Origin: Liolophura sinensis
Lineage: Eukaryota > Mollusca > Polyplacophora > Chitonida > Chitonidae
DNA length: 64,000 nt
Direction of reading: 5' to 3'
NCBI RefSeq assembly: GCF_032854445.1
Contig: NC_088306.1
Coordinates: forward strand, 4,088,373-4,152,372
The position numbers and the translations under genes are program-made. Below the pieces are notes generated by a model. The model was not told the DNA's origin. It worked only from the letters and a program-made list of their open reading frames with translations, and ran no database searches. How positions within the stretch are numbered: the stretch's first letter is position 1; each line of letters opens with the position of its first letter. Shown here piece after piece: positions 23,401 to 32,235 of this stretch.

Positions 23401-26400
23401 AAGCCAGCCAGCCAGCACAGAATGCTGCTGTGATATATTTATTTATCTGATTGACGTTTCACGCCGTGCGCAAGAATATTTCACTTACACGCCGCCGGTC
23501 ACCATTATGGTGGGAAGAAACGTGCAGAGCCCTGGGGAAACCCGCGACCATCAGCACGTTGCTTTGATATATGCGTAAATACTGGATATTGTAACATGAG
23601 CGGGTGCTTAACAACAACTGGTTAACATTCTTGTTTTTCTATCGCTAGATCAAACCAGTTGGTAGTTCAAACCAGGTTTAGTTCAGTTCCACAAGCGTGA
23701 TGCGCATATCTGTCCATCTTTGCCCTTCACCCACGAAACTGAACGCCAAGGAATCAGTCAAAAATTCCTTAGTTAAACCAAAATGAAATCAAAGTAAAAA
23801 AATGAACAAATAAGTAAATAAATTAATATATTAATTTATTGTTAAAGCAGTCAACCCTATTTAAGGATATCTGCTTAATCGTAATGCTGATTTTTGGATA
23901 CATCCTATTTCAAGTCATCTTTAACTCTATTGCAGATTATCTGTTAAACCCTATTTCAGGTTATCTCTAACCCTATTGCGCATTATCTGTTAAACCCTAT
24001 TGCCGATTATGTGTTCAACACTATTGCCGATTATCTGTTAACCCATCTTGTAATCTTTATATTTAAGCCCATTCTACGTTAACATTAAAACAGGATTTCA
24101 CATTTTCCGTTTATCTGTTTACCTTTGTGCACCGCTTAAATCCTATCACAGGCTATATGTATATGCTAAAACATATTCCACGTTATTTGTAACTCCAGTC
24201 AGATTATCTCTTTAACGCTGTCAGCAGATCGTCTGTTTAACTCTTTCAGCACGTTCTCTCATTAACCCTATTAGCAGGTTATGTGTTTAACCCATCAGCA
24301 GGTTATGTGGTTAACTCTATTGGCAGGTTATCTGTTTAACTCTATTGGCAGGTTATCTGTTTAACTCTATTGGCAGGTTATCTGTTTAACTTTATTGGCA
24401 GGTTATCTGTTTAACTCTATTGGCAGGTTATCTGTTTAACTTTATTGGCAGGTTATCTGTTTAACTCTATTGGCAGGTTATATCTGTTTAACTCTATTGG
24501 CAGGTTATCTGTTTAACTCTATTGGCAGGTTATCTGTTTAACTCTATTGGCAGGTTATCTGTTTAACTCTATTGGCAGGTTATCTGTTTAACTCTATTGG
24601 CAGGTTATCTGTTTAACTTTATTGGCAGGTTATCTGTTTAAATTTATTGGCAGGTTATCTGTTTAACTTTATTGGCAGGTTATCTGTTTAACTTTATTGG
24701 CAGGTTATATCTGTTTAACTCTATTGGCAGGTTATCTGTTTAACTCTATTGGCAGGTTATCTGTTTAACTCTATTGGCAGGTTATCTGTTTAACTCTATT
24801 GGCAGGTTATCTGTTTAACTCTATTGGCAGGTTATCTGTTTAACTCTATTGGCAGGTTATCTGTTTAACTCTATTGGCAGGTTATATCTGTTTAACTCTA
24901 TTGGCAGGTTATCTGTTTAACTCTATTGGCAGGTTATATCTGTTTAACTCTATTGGCAGGTTATCTGTTTAACTCTATCAACAGGTTATCTGTTTAACTT
25001 TATTGGCAGGTTATCTGTTTAACTCTATTGGCAGGTTATCTGTTTAACTTTATTGGCAGGTTATCTGTTTAACTATATTGGCAGGTTATCTGTTTAACTC
25101 TATTGGCAGGTTATCTGTTTAACTCTATCAACAGGTTATCTGTTTAACTTTATTGGCAGGTTATCTGTTTAACTCTATTGGCAGGTTATCTGTTTAACTC
25201 TATTGGCAGGTTATCTGTTTAACTCTATTGGCAGGTTATCTGTTTAACTTTATTGGCAGGTTATCTGTTTAACTCTATTGGCAGATTATTTGTTTAACAC
25301 CACTTTGGTTTATCTGTTTAACCGTATCAGCAGGTTATGTGTTTAACTCCACGAACAGGTTCTGTGCTTAACCCTATTTCAGGTTATCTGTTTAACTCTA
25401 TCAACAGGTTATCTGTTTAACACTATCAGCAGATTATCTGTTTCACCTTATCAGCTGGCTATGTGTTTAACCCTATCAACAGATTATCTGTTTAACCTAA
25501 ACGCAGATTATTTGTTTAACCCCTTCTAGTTTTGTCTGTTTAACCCTATCAGCAGACTATATGTTTAACCCCATCAACAGATTATATGTTTAACCCTATT
25601 AGCAAGCTATCTGTTTAACCCTATCAGCAGATTATTGTTTAACCCCATTTCGGTTTATGTGTTTAACCCTATCAGTAGGTTATCTGTTTAACCCCATCAG
25701 CAGATTATTTATTTAACCCCATTATTGTTTATCTGTTTCACTCTATCAGCAGATTATCTGTTTAATCCCTTATTGTTTTATCTGTTTAACCTTTTCAGCA
25801 GGTTATATGTTCAACCCTATTTCGGGTTATCTGTTTAACCCTACCAGCAGATTATCCGTTTAACCTATCAGCAGATTATCTGTTTAACCCTATCAGCAGA
25901 TTACCTGTTTAACGCTGTCAGCAGATTATCTGTTTAACTCTATCAGCACGTTCCCTCATTAACCCTATTAACAGGTTATCTGTTTAACATTGTCAGCAGG
26001 CTATCTGTCTAACCCTTTCGAAACCATATGGTTTGATAACGATGTAAGAACCTACATCGAAACGTCACCAACACAATAAATGCAGGAGTTGTTATCCATA
26101 AGTAATGCCTCTGTCAATCTATACCATCCCAATTCCTAAATGCCTCTGGAAGAAGCTATTTAATGTTTTGACAATATTGCAGGCGCCGTTTGAAGGAGGC
26201 AGAAGTGGCGGCTTTAGCGGACAGTATCGGGCCCCTTCCCCCTCAGACGGCCACTACACGGGTCTGGACATTCATGCTGGAAGATCAGCCCTACGGGGTC
26301 GTCTTTAGTAAGTACATCGTGGTCTTCAGGGTTTTTATGTAGAAAATACTCAGCGGTCATTCATGCAGGGTTGTTTCGTGAGGAAGCCGTTCTTTCCATG

Positions 26401-29398
26401 TGGATTCGGGTATGACATATCCAGTTCACGTGTTTGTCATCAGCTTTTCACGATCGATATCTGAGAATGGGGTGAGATATTAAGTACATGAATGCGGGGA
26501 ATAAACCTGCTGTACCACGTGACCTGTCAGAAATGTTAGGCAGCCATATTATTATTTACACACATGTATAAAATAACACTGGCGTCTGAGAAAAAAATTG
26601 TCAAAAAGTTTTTTGCTGAAAAGTTTGAGCTGAATGTTTGTGTACATGGGAAGTTCCTGGACAAAAAAGATGTCATTTACGCCCCTGGAACACGATGTGA
26701 CAGGTGATCGGTACATTAATGTCAATGAAAGTTGTTTAACATTTTTGACAAGTGATACAGCAGTACTTTTGATACCTTTAGCGATAAGAGTTCGATCTCA
26801 AAACTACCCTAAGGGTGACGTCATGAGTGAATCCATTGAAAAGTAACGGTCCACGTTCCGGTATGTACAAGGGAAACTGCTGGGTTGTCTTCAGTGGGCA
26901 CAGGAGAATTGAGTCGAGTTCAGTTTGCGCGCGGGAAACCTACGATGACATCTTGAAAATGCCGTAGACACGCGTACCCCAAATATCCAGTCACGTGTAC
27001 CCCAAATATCCAGTCTGGTGCACCCCAAAAATCCAGTCTTGTGTACCCCAAAGATCTAGTCTGGTGTAGCCCAAAGATCCAGTCACCTGTACCCCAAAGA
27101 TCCAGTCACTTGTACCCCAAAGATCCAGTCACATGTTTCTCAAAGATTCAGTCTCGTGCACCCCAAAGATCCAGTCACATGTTTTTCAAAGATCCAGTAA
27201 CTTCCACCCCCAAAAAATCTATCCACGTACTCCAAAGATGCAGTTTTGTGTACCCAAAAAATCTAGTCTGGTGTACCCCAAAGATCCAGTGTGGTGTACC
27301 CCAAAGATCCAGTCACATTTATCCCAAGAATCTAATCACGTACCCCAAAGATCCAGTGTGGTGTACCCCAAAGATCCAGTTTGGTGTACCCGCAGGGTCC
27401 AGTCTTGTGCACCCCAAAGATCCACTGTAGTTTACCCCAAACATCCAGTCACATATGTGTCAAAGATCCAGTCTTGTGTACCCAATAGATCTAGACTGCT
27501 GTACCACAAATATCTAACCTTTGTAAATATATATTCATCTCTTTTCAGATATAGATTCTATGAATGTAACGTTGAATGGGATTCGGATCGAATGCAGGGT
27601 AAGAATCCATCTTCTCACATTATAGTCGTTGTTTGATGTGTTTTTTTCTGCATTATAAGAAAACCTTTTTTAATGTTGTTTTCAGTGAGTGTGCATGTCA
27701 GTGAACGCATATCCACAGACCTTTTAGTCTGAATTACTCGCTGTGAGCCTTTGCTGATTGAGTGCTCTAACGATTCTCTTCGCCGAGACTGCTGCTTTAC
27801 GTCGGGAGGGTTATGCGGAACCCAGCGAAGTTCGGGGGTTTCTTCTGAACTTCAGGTTCAGACGGGTTAAAGCGTTGGCATTATACGACCATCAATCCCT
27901 TCACCAAAGAGATCGTGTGCTCGAAACCTGGTGCGAGAGAAAACCAACGACTATTTGCAGGTTGCTGTCAGACTTTCACTTGTACGACCGGAGAGGATGC
28001 CAGCGTGAGCTGGACTTGAGCTCTCAGCTCCTGGATGGTTTTAACCACAAGGTCACCTTGATGGCTAGAGGACGTTTCATCATCATTCCACTTTAAAATA
28101 CGACAACATGTGAACAATTTCCCATAATAATTTGCTGCGCTTTATTTCGCCTGCGGTCAGGATGGTAAACTTGACATCGGATTTAAACAGCTATTTCACT
28201 TCCTAGGGAGAAAAGACTGATTTTAGAGCTATTTTGAGGAAAGCCTTAACGAACAGAATTGACAACAGAGCTCATGTTATGGCTATAAATTGTCGTAAGA
28301 AGTCGTTTAAAGACTATCACACAAAATACGTTTGAAGACCATAACACAGAAGACGTTTAAAGGCTATAACACAGAAGACGTTTAAAGGCTATAACACAGA
28401 AGTCGTTTAAAGGCTATAACACAGAAGTCGTTTAAAGACTATAACACAAAAGACGTTTAAAGACTATAACACAGAAGACGTTTATAGGCTATAACACAGA
28501 AGACGTTTAAAGACTATAACACAAAAGACGTCTAAAGATTACAGCACAGAAGACGTTTAAAGACTATAACACAGAAGACGCTTAGAGGCTGTAACAGAGA
28601 AGACGTTTAAAGACTATAACACAGACGACACTTAAAGACTATAACACAGACGACGTTTAAAGACTATAACACAAAAGAGGTTTAAAGGCTATAACATAGA
28701 AGACGTTTAAAGGCTATAACACAGAAGTCGTTTAAAGACTATAACACAAAAGACGTTTAAAGGCTATAACACAGAAGACGCTTAGAGGCTGTAACACAAA
28801 AGACGTCTAAAGACTACAGCACAGAAGACGTTTAAAGGCTATAACACAGACGACGCTTAAAGACTATAACACAGACGACGTTTAAAGACTAAAACACAAA
28901 AGACGTTTAAAGACTATAACACAGACGACGTTTAAAGACTATAACACAGACGACGTTAAAAGGCTATAACACAGAAGTCGTTTAAAGACTATAACACAAA
29001 AGACGTTTAAAGACTTAAAAGAAGTTTAAACACAATTCAACTCAGAGTCATTTACATTGAAAACATATTTCTCCTTTTCAAAGAAAATATAGGCCTACAT
29101 GTTCAAGAACCAAAATATCCAACATAAAGCTACACCTATGCAGGTATTGCCTGGTCCTCACCGGGAATGTAAATTCTCTTCCGAACTAAAAACGTGAAAA
29201 ATTAAATGTTCAGAAATTAAAACTATTTTAATTGTCGATTTTTCTTGTCTTCAACAGGCGGATTTCACCGACGACGGAAGCGTCACCGACTTTGTGGTTG
29301 GCGATCACAAGGCAAGGATTACGACAACCTCAAGTGGGTCTCGTCGCGACGGGATGATACATTGCCTGTCTGTGGACGGATATCCCATACCCGAGTGA
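5331..29398 (+). CDS. FAIM: FAIM-like gene A: four exons, 128 aa, C-terminal FAIM domain only
   Basis: Exons 5331-5401, 26183-26307, 27549-27598 and 29258-29398 join to 387 bases (128 codons plus TGA) with matching phases 2, 1 and 0. Residues 1-24 are a basic leader, MSILLMARRRKNK and so on. Residues ~25-50 are a charged, then Pro/Thr linker. Residues ~52-128 match the C-terminal half of Fas apoptotic inhibitory molecule: RVWTFMLEDQPYGVVF, NIDSMNVTLNG, ADFTDDGSVTDFVVGDH, then ITTTSSGSRRDGMIH and a final GYPIPE. Human FAIM has the corresponding TWVLHMD, DAMDVWCNG, GEFVDDGTETHFSIGNH, SSGKRKEGIIH and NREIPE. FAIM is a soluble beta-sandwich protein that opposes Fas-induced death and protein aggregation; the C-terminal domain folds on its own. 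At 128 aa this is shorter than the usual ~179 because the N-terminal FAIM domain is absent. Intron 1 is 20.8 kb. Least certain is the join of exon 1, supported by the equivalent exon of gene B. Confidence 0.8.
5850..6085 (+). repeat. Dispersed ~220-bp repeat, copy 1
   Basis: GACGTCACC, GCAATGCGTTCTTG, GAGCTTATGCAGTTTAACAT and, later, GTGTCACTGACTGAAGGC recur in the same order at 21085-21290. The two copies lie in the same orientation in FAIM-A intron 1 and are strongly diverged. Confidence 0.6.
6093..6623 (+). mobile_element. TTAA-flanked MITE, copy 1 (531 bp)
   Basis: Begins TTAAAGGAGAAGAAAATTTA and ends TTTTCATCTCCTTTAA, so AGGAGAWGAAAA terminal inverted repeats are flanked by TTAA on both sides. 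Relatives are at 51144-51720 and, inverted, 52576-53098. A TTAA target duplication is the piggyBac habit, so a non-autonomous piggyBac-like element is the likely class; there is no transposase. Confidence 0.78.
6988..6995. promoter_or_regulatory. CRE palindrome TGACGTCA upstream of the nested gene
   Basis: Perfect CREB/ATF-type octamer 118 bases before the ATG at 7114. The sequence following it (CATGAGT, then CATTGAAAAG) also follows the CRE at 26816. Confidence 0.45.
7114..7830 (+). CDS. Intronless hypothetical protein, 238 aa, nested in FAIM-A intron 1
   Basis: Open frame from ATG at 7114 (context CGAAATATGG, purine at -3 and G at +4) to TGA at 7828-7830. The frame stays open upstream to 6991 but without an earlier ATG. 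I do not recognise the family. Residues ~12-65 are rich in Leu/Lys/Glu (LNKKLAYLSKRVTLLERHYD onward) and look like a coiled coil. Residues ~65-155 are a hydrophobic, helical segment (LELLLGHGET, IVKYIFQFLHVLRRK, LILSILPELGLALSDLVAV). Residues ~165-185 are a Pro/Ser linker. Residues ~188-238 are a basic helical tail ending LVKEILGLR. No signal peptide. Local GC is clearly higher than in the surrounding intron, as expected for coding sequence. It may be a retrogene or a domesticated element. Confidence 0.65.
   Translation: MDVKTPTIGKETFVELNKKLAYLSKRVTLLERHYDDMIVRAEQLETLAEAVKKKADQEKEMSSVLELLLGHGETSLRIVKYIFQFLHVLRRKCQDSFTYKLKTVKDMHAASKLLPFKELILSILPELGLALSDLVAVLTILDFFTQDRILASGIGVYIRKQAGTAGSPPLPPLKSDSETRQSGEEVRQLLQFITTKKLDKKTRSSLRRFIAVGQCTRTNRPIKDFPDLFLVKEILGLR
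8234..8285 (-). mobile_element. SINE tail fragment
   Basis: GGATTTACGCCATACTCAAG and CATTTCGCTTAC match the SINE 3' part. Confidence 0.6.
8621..8770 (+). mobile_element. SINE fragment (CGGCGTAAAACACC-tail family)
   Basis: GATGCTGGCTTCCTCTCCGG, GTGGATGACCATGGGTTTCC and CATAATGCTGCTCGCCGTCG follow the family core in order; the tail after TATAAGTG is lost and no tRNA head is evident. Confidence 0.8.
8780..9999. other. Intronic, little recognised
   Basis: AT-rich intron sequence. A SINE tail fragment lies at 9167-9212 (TTTATTT and GATTGGTGTTTTACGTCC). GGGCGTCCCAAAAGTTTCAC at 9226 resembles sequences next to some mariner elements, but no inverted repeat partner was seen. Confidence 0.4.
10001..10170. 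repeat. ~32-bp minisatellite, about five copies
   Basis: TTTGTGCTAAACGTTGTTTT-like units with GAGGT-GGTGGTTTG between them, decaying to the right. It ends about 150 bases before the long-TIR MITE. Confidence 0.75.
10317..10640 (+). mobile_element. Long-TIR MITE, copy 1
   Basis: The left arm (TACTCCTTAC, CGCTTTACATAACTGCCGCC) is the inverse of the right arm (GGTGGCGGTGATGTAAAGCG, GGAGTA). The inside shares ACAGAAATC, TGAATGCTGATTAAATA and CAGACTCCAAAGGT with the copy at 42850-43256. No target duplication was identified here. Confidence 0.8.
10671..10711 (-). mobile_element. SINE tail fragment
   Basis: TTATTTATTTAATCGGCGTT followed by TTAAGCCGTGGAG. Confidence 0.55.
10715..11928. other. Intronic, nothing recognised
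   Basis: No exon-like frame, RNA gene or repeat family recognised. A CRE octamer lies at 11213. Confidence 0.35.
11930..12201 (-). mobile_element. Full-length tRNA-derived SINE (CGGCGTAAAACACC-tail family)
   Basis: On the minus strand it starts GGGCCTCCGTGGCTCAGTTG (A box), has the B box GTTCAAGTCC at 12122-12113, then the GAAACCGGGC-type core and ends TACGGCGTAAAACACC with AAAT repeats. ATGGTATTTA on the left and GTGGTATATA on the right may be the target duplication. The core and tail resemble the Nin-DC type of deeply conserved SINE domain as I remember it. Together with 36443-36708 it defines the family in this window. Confidence 0.88.
12205..13050. other. Intronic, nothing recognised
   Basis: AT-rich; an AATAAATAAATAAA run at 12689-12704 could be a SINE tail remnant. 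Confidence 0.35.
13053..13955. repeat. 72-bp satellite with alternating A/B units, ~12.5 copies
   Basis: Period 72 measured at 13053, 13125 and 13197. Every unit shares GAAGTTTRGCACTGAGTAAT and GAAAACAGGAGCTAACTGAC. One variable block alternates between CAAGCGGGAAAAAAACAATG and CATGGGGAACAAAAGCAACG, giving a 144-bp higher-order unit over most of the array. No open frame runs through it. Confidence 0.92.
13960..16380. other. Intronic; one weak open frame
   Basis: A 119-codon plus-strand frame at 15508-15867 begins MMYFWFLFSYLHVIIFLFNV and ends in a charged segment (HYPDRGALYHRFRTMRNIFRI). It is AT-rich and has no recognisable domain. Two overlapping minus-strand frames at 14945-15160 are also open. 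None is called as a gene. Confidence 0.3.
16391..16571 (+). mobile_element. SINE fragment with intact tail
   Basis: CTACGGATGGTCGTGGGTTT, CACCATAATGGTGGCC, CGTCGTATAAGTGAAATATA with a short internal repeat, TACGGCGTAAAACACC and a long AAAT tail. It lacks the tRNA head. It is an inverted neighbour of the copy at 16615-16707. Confidence 0.88.
16615..16707 (-). mobile_element. SINE fragment, inverted relative to 16391
   Basis: TTTACACCGTACTCAAGAAT, then CGACAGCGGCCAGCATTGTG and AGGAAACCGGGCA; truncated at the 5' side. Confidence 0.85.
16710..18050. other. Intronic, nothing recognised
   Basis: No exon, RNA gene or repeat family recognised. Confidence 0.35.
18052..18352 (+). repeat. ~300-bp segmental duplication, copy 1
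   Basis: ACCACATGAC, GAATGCA, GGCAGTTTTACCTG, TTCGTTCAACATCGAT, CAGGAAGCTT, AAAAAGTAGTG, AAAGAGCG and GTCCGTGGAAGGCTTCCAAT all recur in the same order at 18666-18953. Confidence 0.82.
18666..18953 (+). repeat. ~300-bp segmental duplication, copy 2
   Basis: Direct copy of 18052-18352 at a distance of about 614 bases, diverged by scattered changes. Confidence 0.82.
19070..19550. repeat. 37-bp minisatellite, ~13 copies
   Basis: Units such as GGTGATAGCTTGGTAACCAT and ACACAGACACCTGTACT; period 37 between 19101 and 19138. Because 37 is not a multiple of 3, the minus strand shows three interleaved frames of repeated peptide (up to 187 codons); these are repeat shadows. Confidence 0.9.
19899..20317 (-). 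mobile_element. Long-TIR MITE, copy 2, with 8-bp target duplication
   Basis: Inverted arms: CATACTCCTTAC and CGCTTCACATCGCTG on the left, GGTGGCAGTGATGTAAAGCG and GGAGTAT on the right. It is flanked by AACTGTAA at 19899-19906 and 20310-20317. The interior is reversed relative to copies 1 and 3. Confidence 0.85.
20320..21080. other. Intronic, nothing recognised
   Basis: No exon, RNA gene or repeat family recognised. Confidence 0.35.
21085..21290 (+). repeat. Dispersed ~220-bp repeat, copy 2
   Basis: GACGTCACCGGAAGCAATGA, GCTTATGGAATTTTAACATT and CGTGTCACTGGTTAAAGAC parallel 5890-6060. Confidence 0.6.
21337..21784. repeat. 14-bp minisatellite, ~31 copies
   Basis: Units CCTGTATAGAATCC or CTGTACAGAATCTC. 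The 14-bp period cycles through all frames every 42 bases and contains no minus-strand stop, so frames of 267, 159 and 139 codons overlap (YTGDSIQGILYRRF repeats). These are not called as genes. Confidence 0.92.
21790..23300. other. Intronic, nothing recognised
   Basis: Checked for FAIM N-terminal exons in 21.9-22.3 kb because frames are open there; none matched. Confidence 0.35.
23305..23415 (-). mobile_element. SINE fragment with internal deletion
   Basis: TTTATTTATTTATTC, CTGATTGGTGT, then directly GGGTTGCTGACAGACCTTCC and GGCTGGAGAGG; the core is deleted. Confidence 0.75.
23430..23572 (-). mobile_element. SINE fragment
   Basis: TATTTATTTATCTGATTGAC, CACGCCGTGCGCAAGAATAT, ACCATTATGGTGGGAAGAAA and CCGCGACCATCAGCACGTTG. 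Confidence 0.85.
23880..26020. repeat. 25-bp minisatellite, ~2.1 kb, homogeneous core and decayed flanks
   Basis: Unit GGCAGGTTATCTGTTTAACT plus CTATT. The core at about 24296-25290 (near 40 units) is almost identical unit to unit; a few carry an extra AT (TTATATCTG) or CAACAGG in place of GGCAGG. On both sides the same motif is recognisable but heavily diverged. It ends about 160 bases before FAIM-A exon 2. Confidence 0.95.
26183..26307 (+). CDS. FAIM: FAIM-A exon 2
   Basis: Acceptor ATATTGCAG ending 26182 and donor TTTA|GTAAGTAC at 26308; 125 bases, phase 2 in and phase 1 out. It encodes RRLKEAEVAALADSIGPLPP, then TTRVWTFMLEDQPYGVVF. The Trp in RVWTF aligns with the Trp of TWVLHMD in human FAIM. 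The frame with stops on either side is opened only by splicing, which supports a true exon. Confidence 0.85.
26308..26969. other. Start of FAIM-A intron 2
   Basis: Contains a CRE octamer at 26816. Nothing else recognised. Confidence 0.4.
26970..27515. repeat. 24-bp minisatellite in FAIM-A intron 2, ~22 copies
   Basis: Unit CCCAAAGATCCAGTCACNTG plus TACC. The 24-bp period keeps frame, which explains long plus-strand peptides with KIQSPVPQRSS-type repeats. It stops some 30 bases before exon 3. Confidence 0.9.
27549..27598 (+). CDS. FAIM: FAIM-A exon 3 (50 bases)
   Basis: Acceptor CTTTTCAG ending 27548; donor AGG|GTAAGAAT at 27599. Phase 1 in, phase 0 out. It encodes NIDSMNVTLNGIRIECR, equivalent to KDAMDVWCNGKKLET of human FAIM. 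The FAIM-B exon at 40296-40247 has the same length and phases. Confidence 0.88.
27945..28035 (-). mobile_element. SINE fragment (5' half)
   Basis: AACCAACGACTATTTGCAGG, GACCGGAGAGGATGCCAGCG and TGAGCTGGACTTGAGCTC match the region next to the tRNA head. The GTGCTCGAAACCTGGTGCGA just to its left could be a B box of another tRNA-like sequence. Confidence 0.75.
28285..29012. repeat. 25-bp minisatellite in FAIM-A intron 3, ~29 copies
   Basis: Unit TATAACACAGAAGACGTTTA plus AAGAC, with variants at GAAG/GACG/AAAG and GGC/GAC. It is unrelated in sequence to the 25-bp array of intron 1. Confidence 0.93.
29258..29398 (+). CDS. FAIM: FAIM-A exon 4 (stop codon)
   Basis: Acceptor TCTTCAACAG ending 29257; 46 codons then TGA at 29396-29398. 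It encodes ADFTDDGSVTDFVVGDH, ITTTSSGSRRDGMIH and the terminal DGYPIPE, where human FAIM also ends shortly after NREIPE. No AATAAA was recognised within a few hundred bases downstream. Confidence 0.9.
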   Translation, partial: ADFTDDGSVTDFVVGDHKARITTTSSGSRRDGMIHCLSVDGYPIPE

Positions 29399-29543
29399 CC
29401 ACCGTTGAACTCTCATTGGCTGGTGTGAAAAATAGGATCAAAAAGTGATGTGGTTAAAGACTTTAGCAGAACGTTATAATTGAACTTAGGTGTTTTGGTA
29501 TAGACAAATGGTGACAAAATCAAGCATGATTGACAAAAGTTTG

Positions 29544-29580
29544 TTGTTGTTATTATTATTATTATTATTAATATTATTGT
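29544..29580. repeat. TTA microsatellite
   Basis: GTTGTTGTTATTATTATTAT and further TTA units downstream of the FAIM-A stop codon. Confidence 0.85.
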
Positions 29581-29845
29581 TATAAAACATTATTGCTCAC
29601 TATGAACGATTTTATGGCGCCCTCTTATTTAAACGTAAACTGGAGTATCATAAGCTTTTGAAACTATCGGTTGCTTTAACATTTTCTAAAAACTGGCCAA
29701 CAGTTACATGACTTTTTCCAAAGCCTTGATGGACAATGATATACCGGTACTACACAACTGATTGGTAGTCTACAGCACACAGTTATACACGCAGATTTTC
29801 CAGGATGTACCACGATGTATCACTTCTTTAATCAAGCAGTACACA

Positions 29846-30290
29846 ACATTGACATGCTTTCGGATGTACCGGTTCTTCAATTTTAAGCAGCAAATCACAT
29901 AAATAATGTTTTCAGATGTACCGTTTCTTCAAAATCAAACATTAAATCACATAAATATGCTTTCAGATGTACCGGTATTTCAAAATCAAGCAATACACCG
30001 CATAGATATGCTTCCTGATGTACTGCGTACCGGTTCTAAGTCAACCAGTACAACACATAGACATGCTTTCAGATGTACAGGTTCTCAAGATAAAGTTGTA
30101 CACCGCGTTGATATGCTTTCAGATATACCGGTATTTCAAAATCAAGCAATACGCCTCATAAATATACACATACAGATATACCGGTTCTTCAAAACCAAGC
30201 AATACGCCTCATAAATATACAGATATACCGGTTCTTCATAACCAAGCAATACGCCGCATAAATATACACTTACAGATGTACGGGTATATA
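29846..30290. repeat. ~50-bp array downstream of FAIM-A
   Basis: Units with GATGTACCGGTTCTTCAAAA, TCAAGCAATACRCCKCATAA and ATATGCTTTCA; about nine copies with variable spacers. Confidence 0.85.
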
Positions 30291-30299
30291 CAGTTTAAA

Positions 30300-31730
30300 T
30301 GATATAAAGCTTTGCATAAAAAAACTGTACCTTTAGGCACATCTATTTTTGAAAGCGAAAGACAATATTTCCATCATGGTGGCCTGGGTTTGAAGTCAAT
30401 ACGGGGCAATCATTTCTGAATTCAGAAGGTCTTGATAGTGTTGACGTTGACCGGCTCCTTTGACTGTTATACCACAATCGAATTTATGGCCATGGAGAAA
30501 AATCTGAGCATTAACAGCATTTTCCCATCATGGTGATTATGGTTCGAAACCAGTATCAGTCTTTGTTATTGGCAGCTATTTTGGAATTCTAGGCCGATGT
30601 AAATGTGTATTTTTTGGGCTGGTTTTTGTCTAAATCCTTAAATATCCAGTTCAAAAATTTCAACAAATCGCTGTCAAGAAAAATCAGACGGTGAATAGTA
30701 TTTTGCATCTTGGCGTACCTATTCCTCACGTCTTACTTTTATACAAAATTATATTAAAAATCTTTGATTGTATATTTATATACAAAGGTTCAGAAAAAGC
30801 ATACCTTGTCGCACCTGGCTATGCTATCTGGCGCCAAAGATGAATGGCTTTGATTTATTCATTAAAAGTAAACATATAACATATATATAAAATTATACAT
30901 AATATTATATATAATATTTTTGTCGTCTGTTGCATTAAAGAAACATTTGCTAAACAACAATGGCATCTACGCAATAACAAGAGTATGCTTTTAAAAACAG
31001 ATCTAATTTTACCAGCTCATTATTAAATCAATTAATTATTAAATCATGAAATCATGTAACAAAACATTGTATTAGAACTGAATAGTTAAAGTATGCTTAG
31101 GCGCAGTTTAGTTTGTCTTGAGAAAGCGCCATTTCAATACGAGATTGTGCTGAATTTCGTTGCTTAATTTGAAATTCAGATACATGAATTGTCGGGTGAT
31201 TTTGTTTCTTCTAAGCCTTGTGAGCTTTTCTTTACCAATAAACTTACACTCTCTTATAAGTGAAGTATTTTTGGAACAGCATTAAATACCAACCCAGTAA
31301 CTAAATGAATACATTGTTACTAATATAAGACACGGCGCCTTCGGCTGCAGCCAGTCATACAGAAATACGGTTTTTGTATGATTCACCCGGAATGATCATT
31401 GTGTAAATGTAAAAAGAGAGATAATTACAACTACGCGGTTGTACAGGAAATCGGTCGTAGATAGGGTAACACGCAAGCCGATTTTTATACAGACTTGTAT
31501 ACGAACGAGTGTCTGCAGTGTAACGCCCAGGCCGTCCCATACAACCAACCATATGTCTGTATTCGAATGGCTCTCTGCAGTGTAACCATACGGTACCGTA
31601 TAAACGCTAAAAACAGGGCATGCTGGTTCATTCTTTTGAACTGAAATGATAAAGCAATTATACATTATTATACAGACATTATAGAACTTGTTATTTATGT
31701 CATGTAGTGAACTATTGTTTTTGCTGTATA
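30300..31730. other. Intergenic, little recognised
   Basis: A short duplicated motif TCTGCAGTGTAAC with GTCCCATAC or GTACCGTATA occurs at 31511 and 31573. Frames around 31396-31842 are AT-rich and unconvincing. Confidence 0.35.
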
Positions 31731-31734
31731 CTAT

Positions 31735-32235
31735 CATCTCCATGGAACTTTTCATATTTAAAGGTGGCGAAAACTTTAAAAAGTTTTCAAAGAGGAAACG
31801 ATACTTGGAAAAAAATTTGGCATGGTGGGTATTTGGGACCACCTCTTGGTATATATTATCTTTGTCTAATAATGTTATAACTGAATATGTAACACATGTT
31901 TAATATATATATTTGCACTAGACTTTGGTCTTTTAATTAAAGAATGTGTTTCAGCTGGATTTTGATCCTAGTCATATTTTTAATGTTTTAATAAATATTT
32001 TCATCATGAGTTCATGTTTTTGGATATGTACAGGAAATCACAGTCAAACAAATTTATTATACATGCGGCTCATTCGTATTTAGAACATTATTATACCAAG
32101 GCGATATATACCAAATTGTGGTCCCAAATATCCACCATGCAATTTTTTTTTCAAACAGTCTATTTTTGCGAATAAGATTACACGCTCTTGCATCTGATTT
32201 TGGCATCATTTTTATGTTTTGCTCTCCTTTAATGA
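31735..32235. mobile_element. Inverted-repeat element, arms ~170 bp
   Basis: The left arm (31735-31905) contains GGCATGGTGGGTATTTGGGA, TTGGTATATAT and TAATAATGTT. The right arm (32062-32235) carries the reverse complement (AACATTATTATACCAAGGCG, GTCCCAAATATCCACCATGC). About 160 bases lie between the arms. It looks like a palindromic MITE; no target duplication was verified. Confidence 0.7.

Larger units (their letters stand above)
5402..26182 (+). other. FAIM-A intron 1 (20.8 kb)
   Basis: Runs from GTAAGTTC to ATTGCAG. It contains a nested intronless gene (7114-7830), a TTAA-flanked MITE, two long-TIR MITEs, SINE fragments and five tandem arrays. A mid-intron FAIM N-terminal-domain exon was looked for and not found by eye. 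Confidence 0.65.

Noticed and set aside
27041..27636. Plus-strand frames of 129 and 167 codons in FAIM-A intron 2
   Set aside because: They follow the 24-bp array; the second only overlaps the true exon 3 in the wrong frame.
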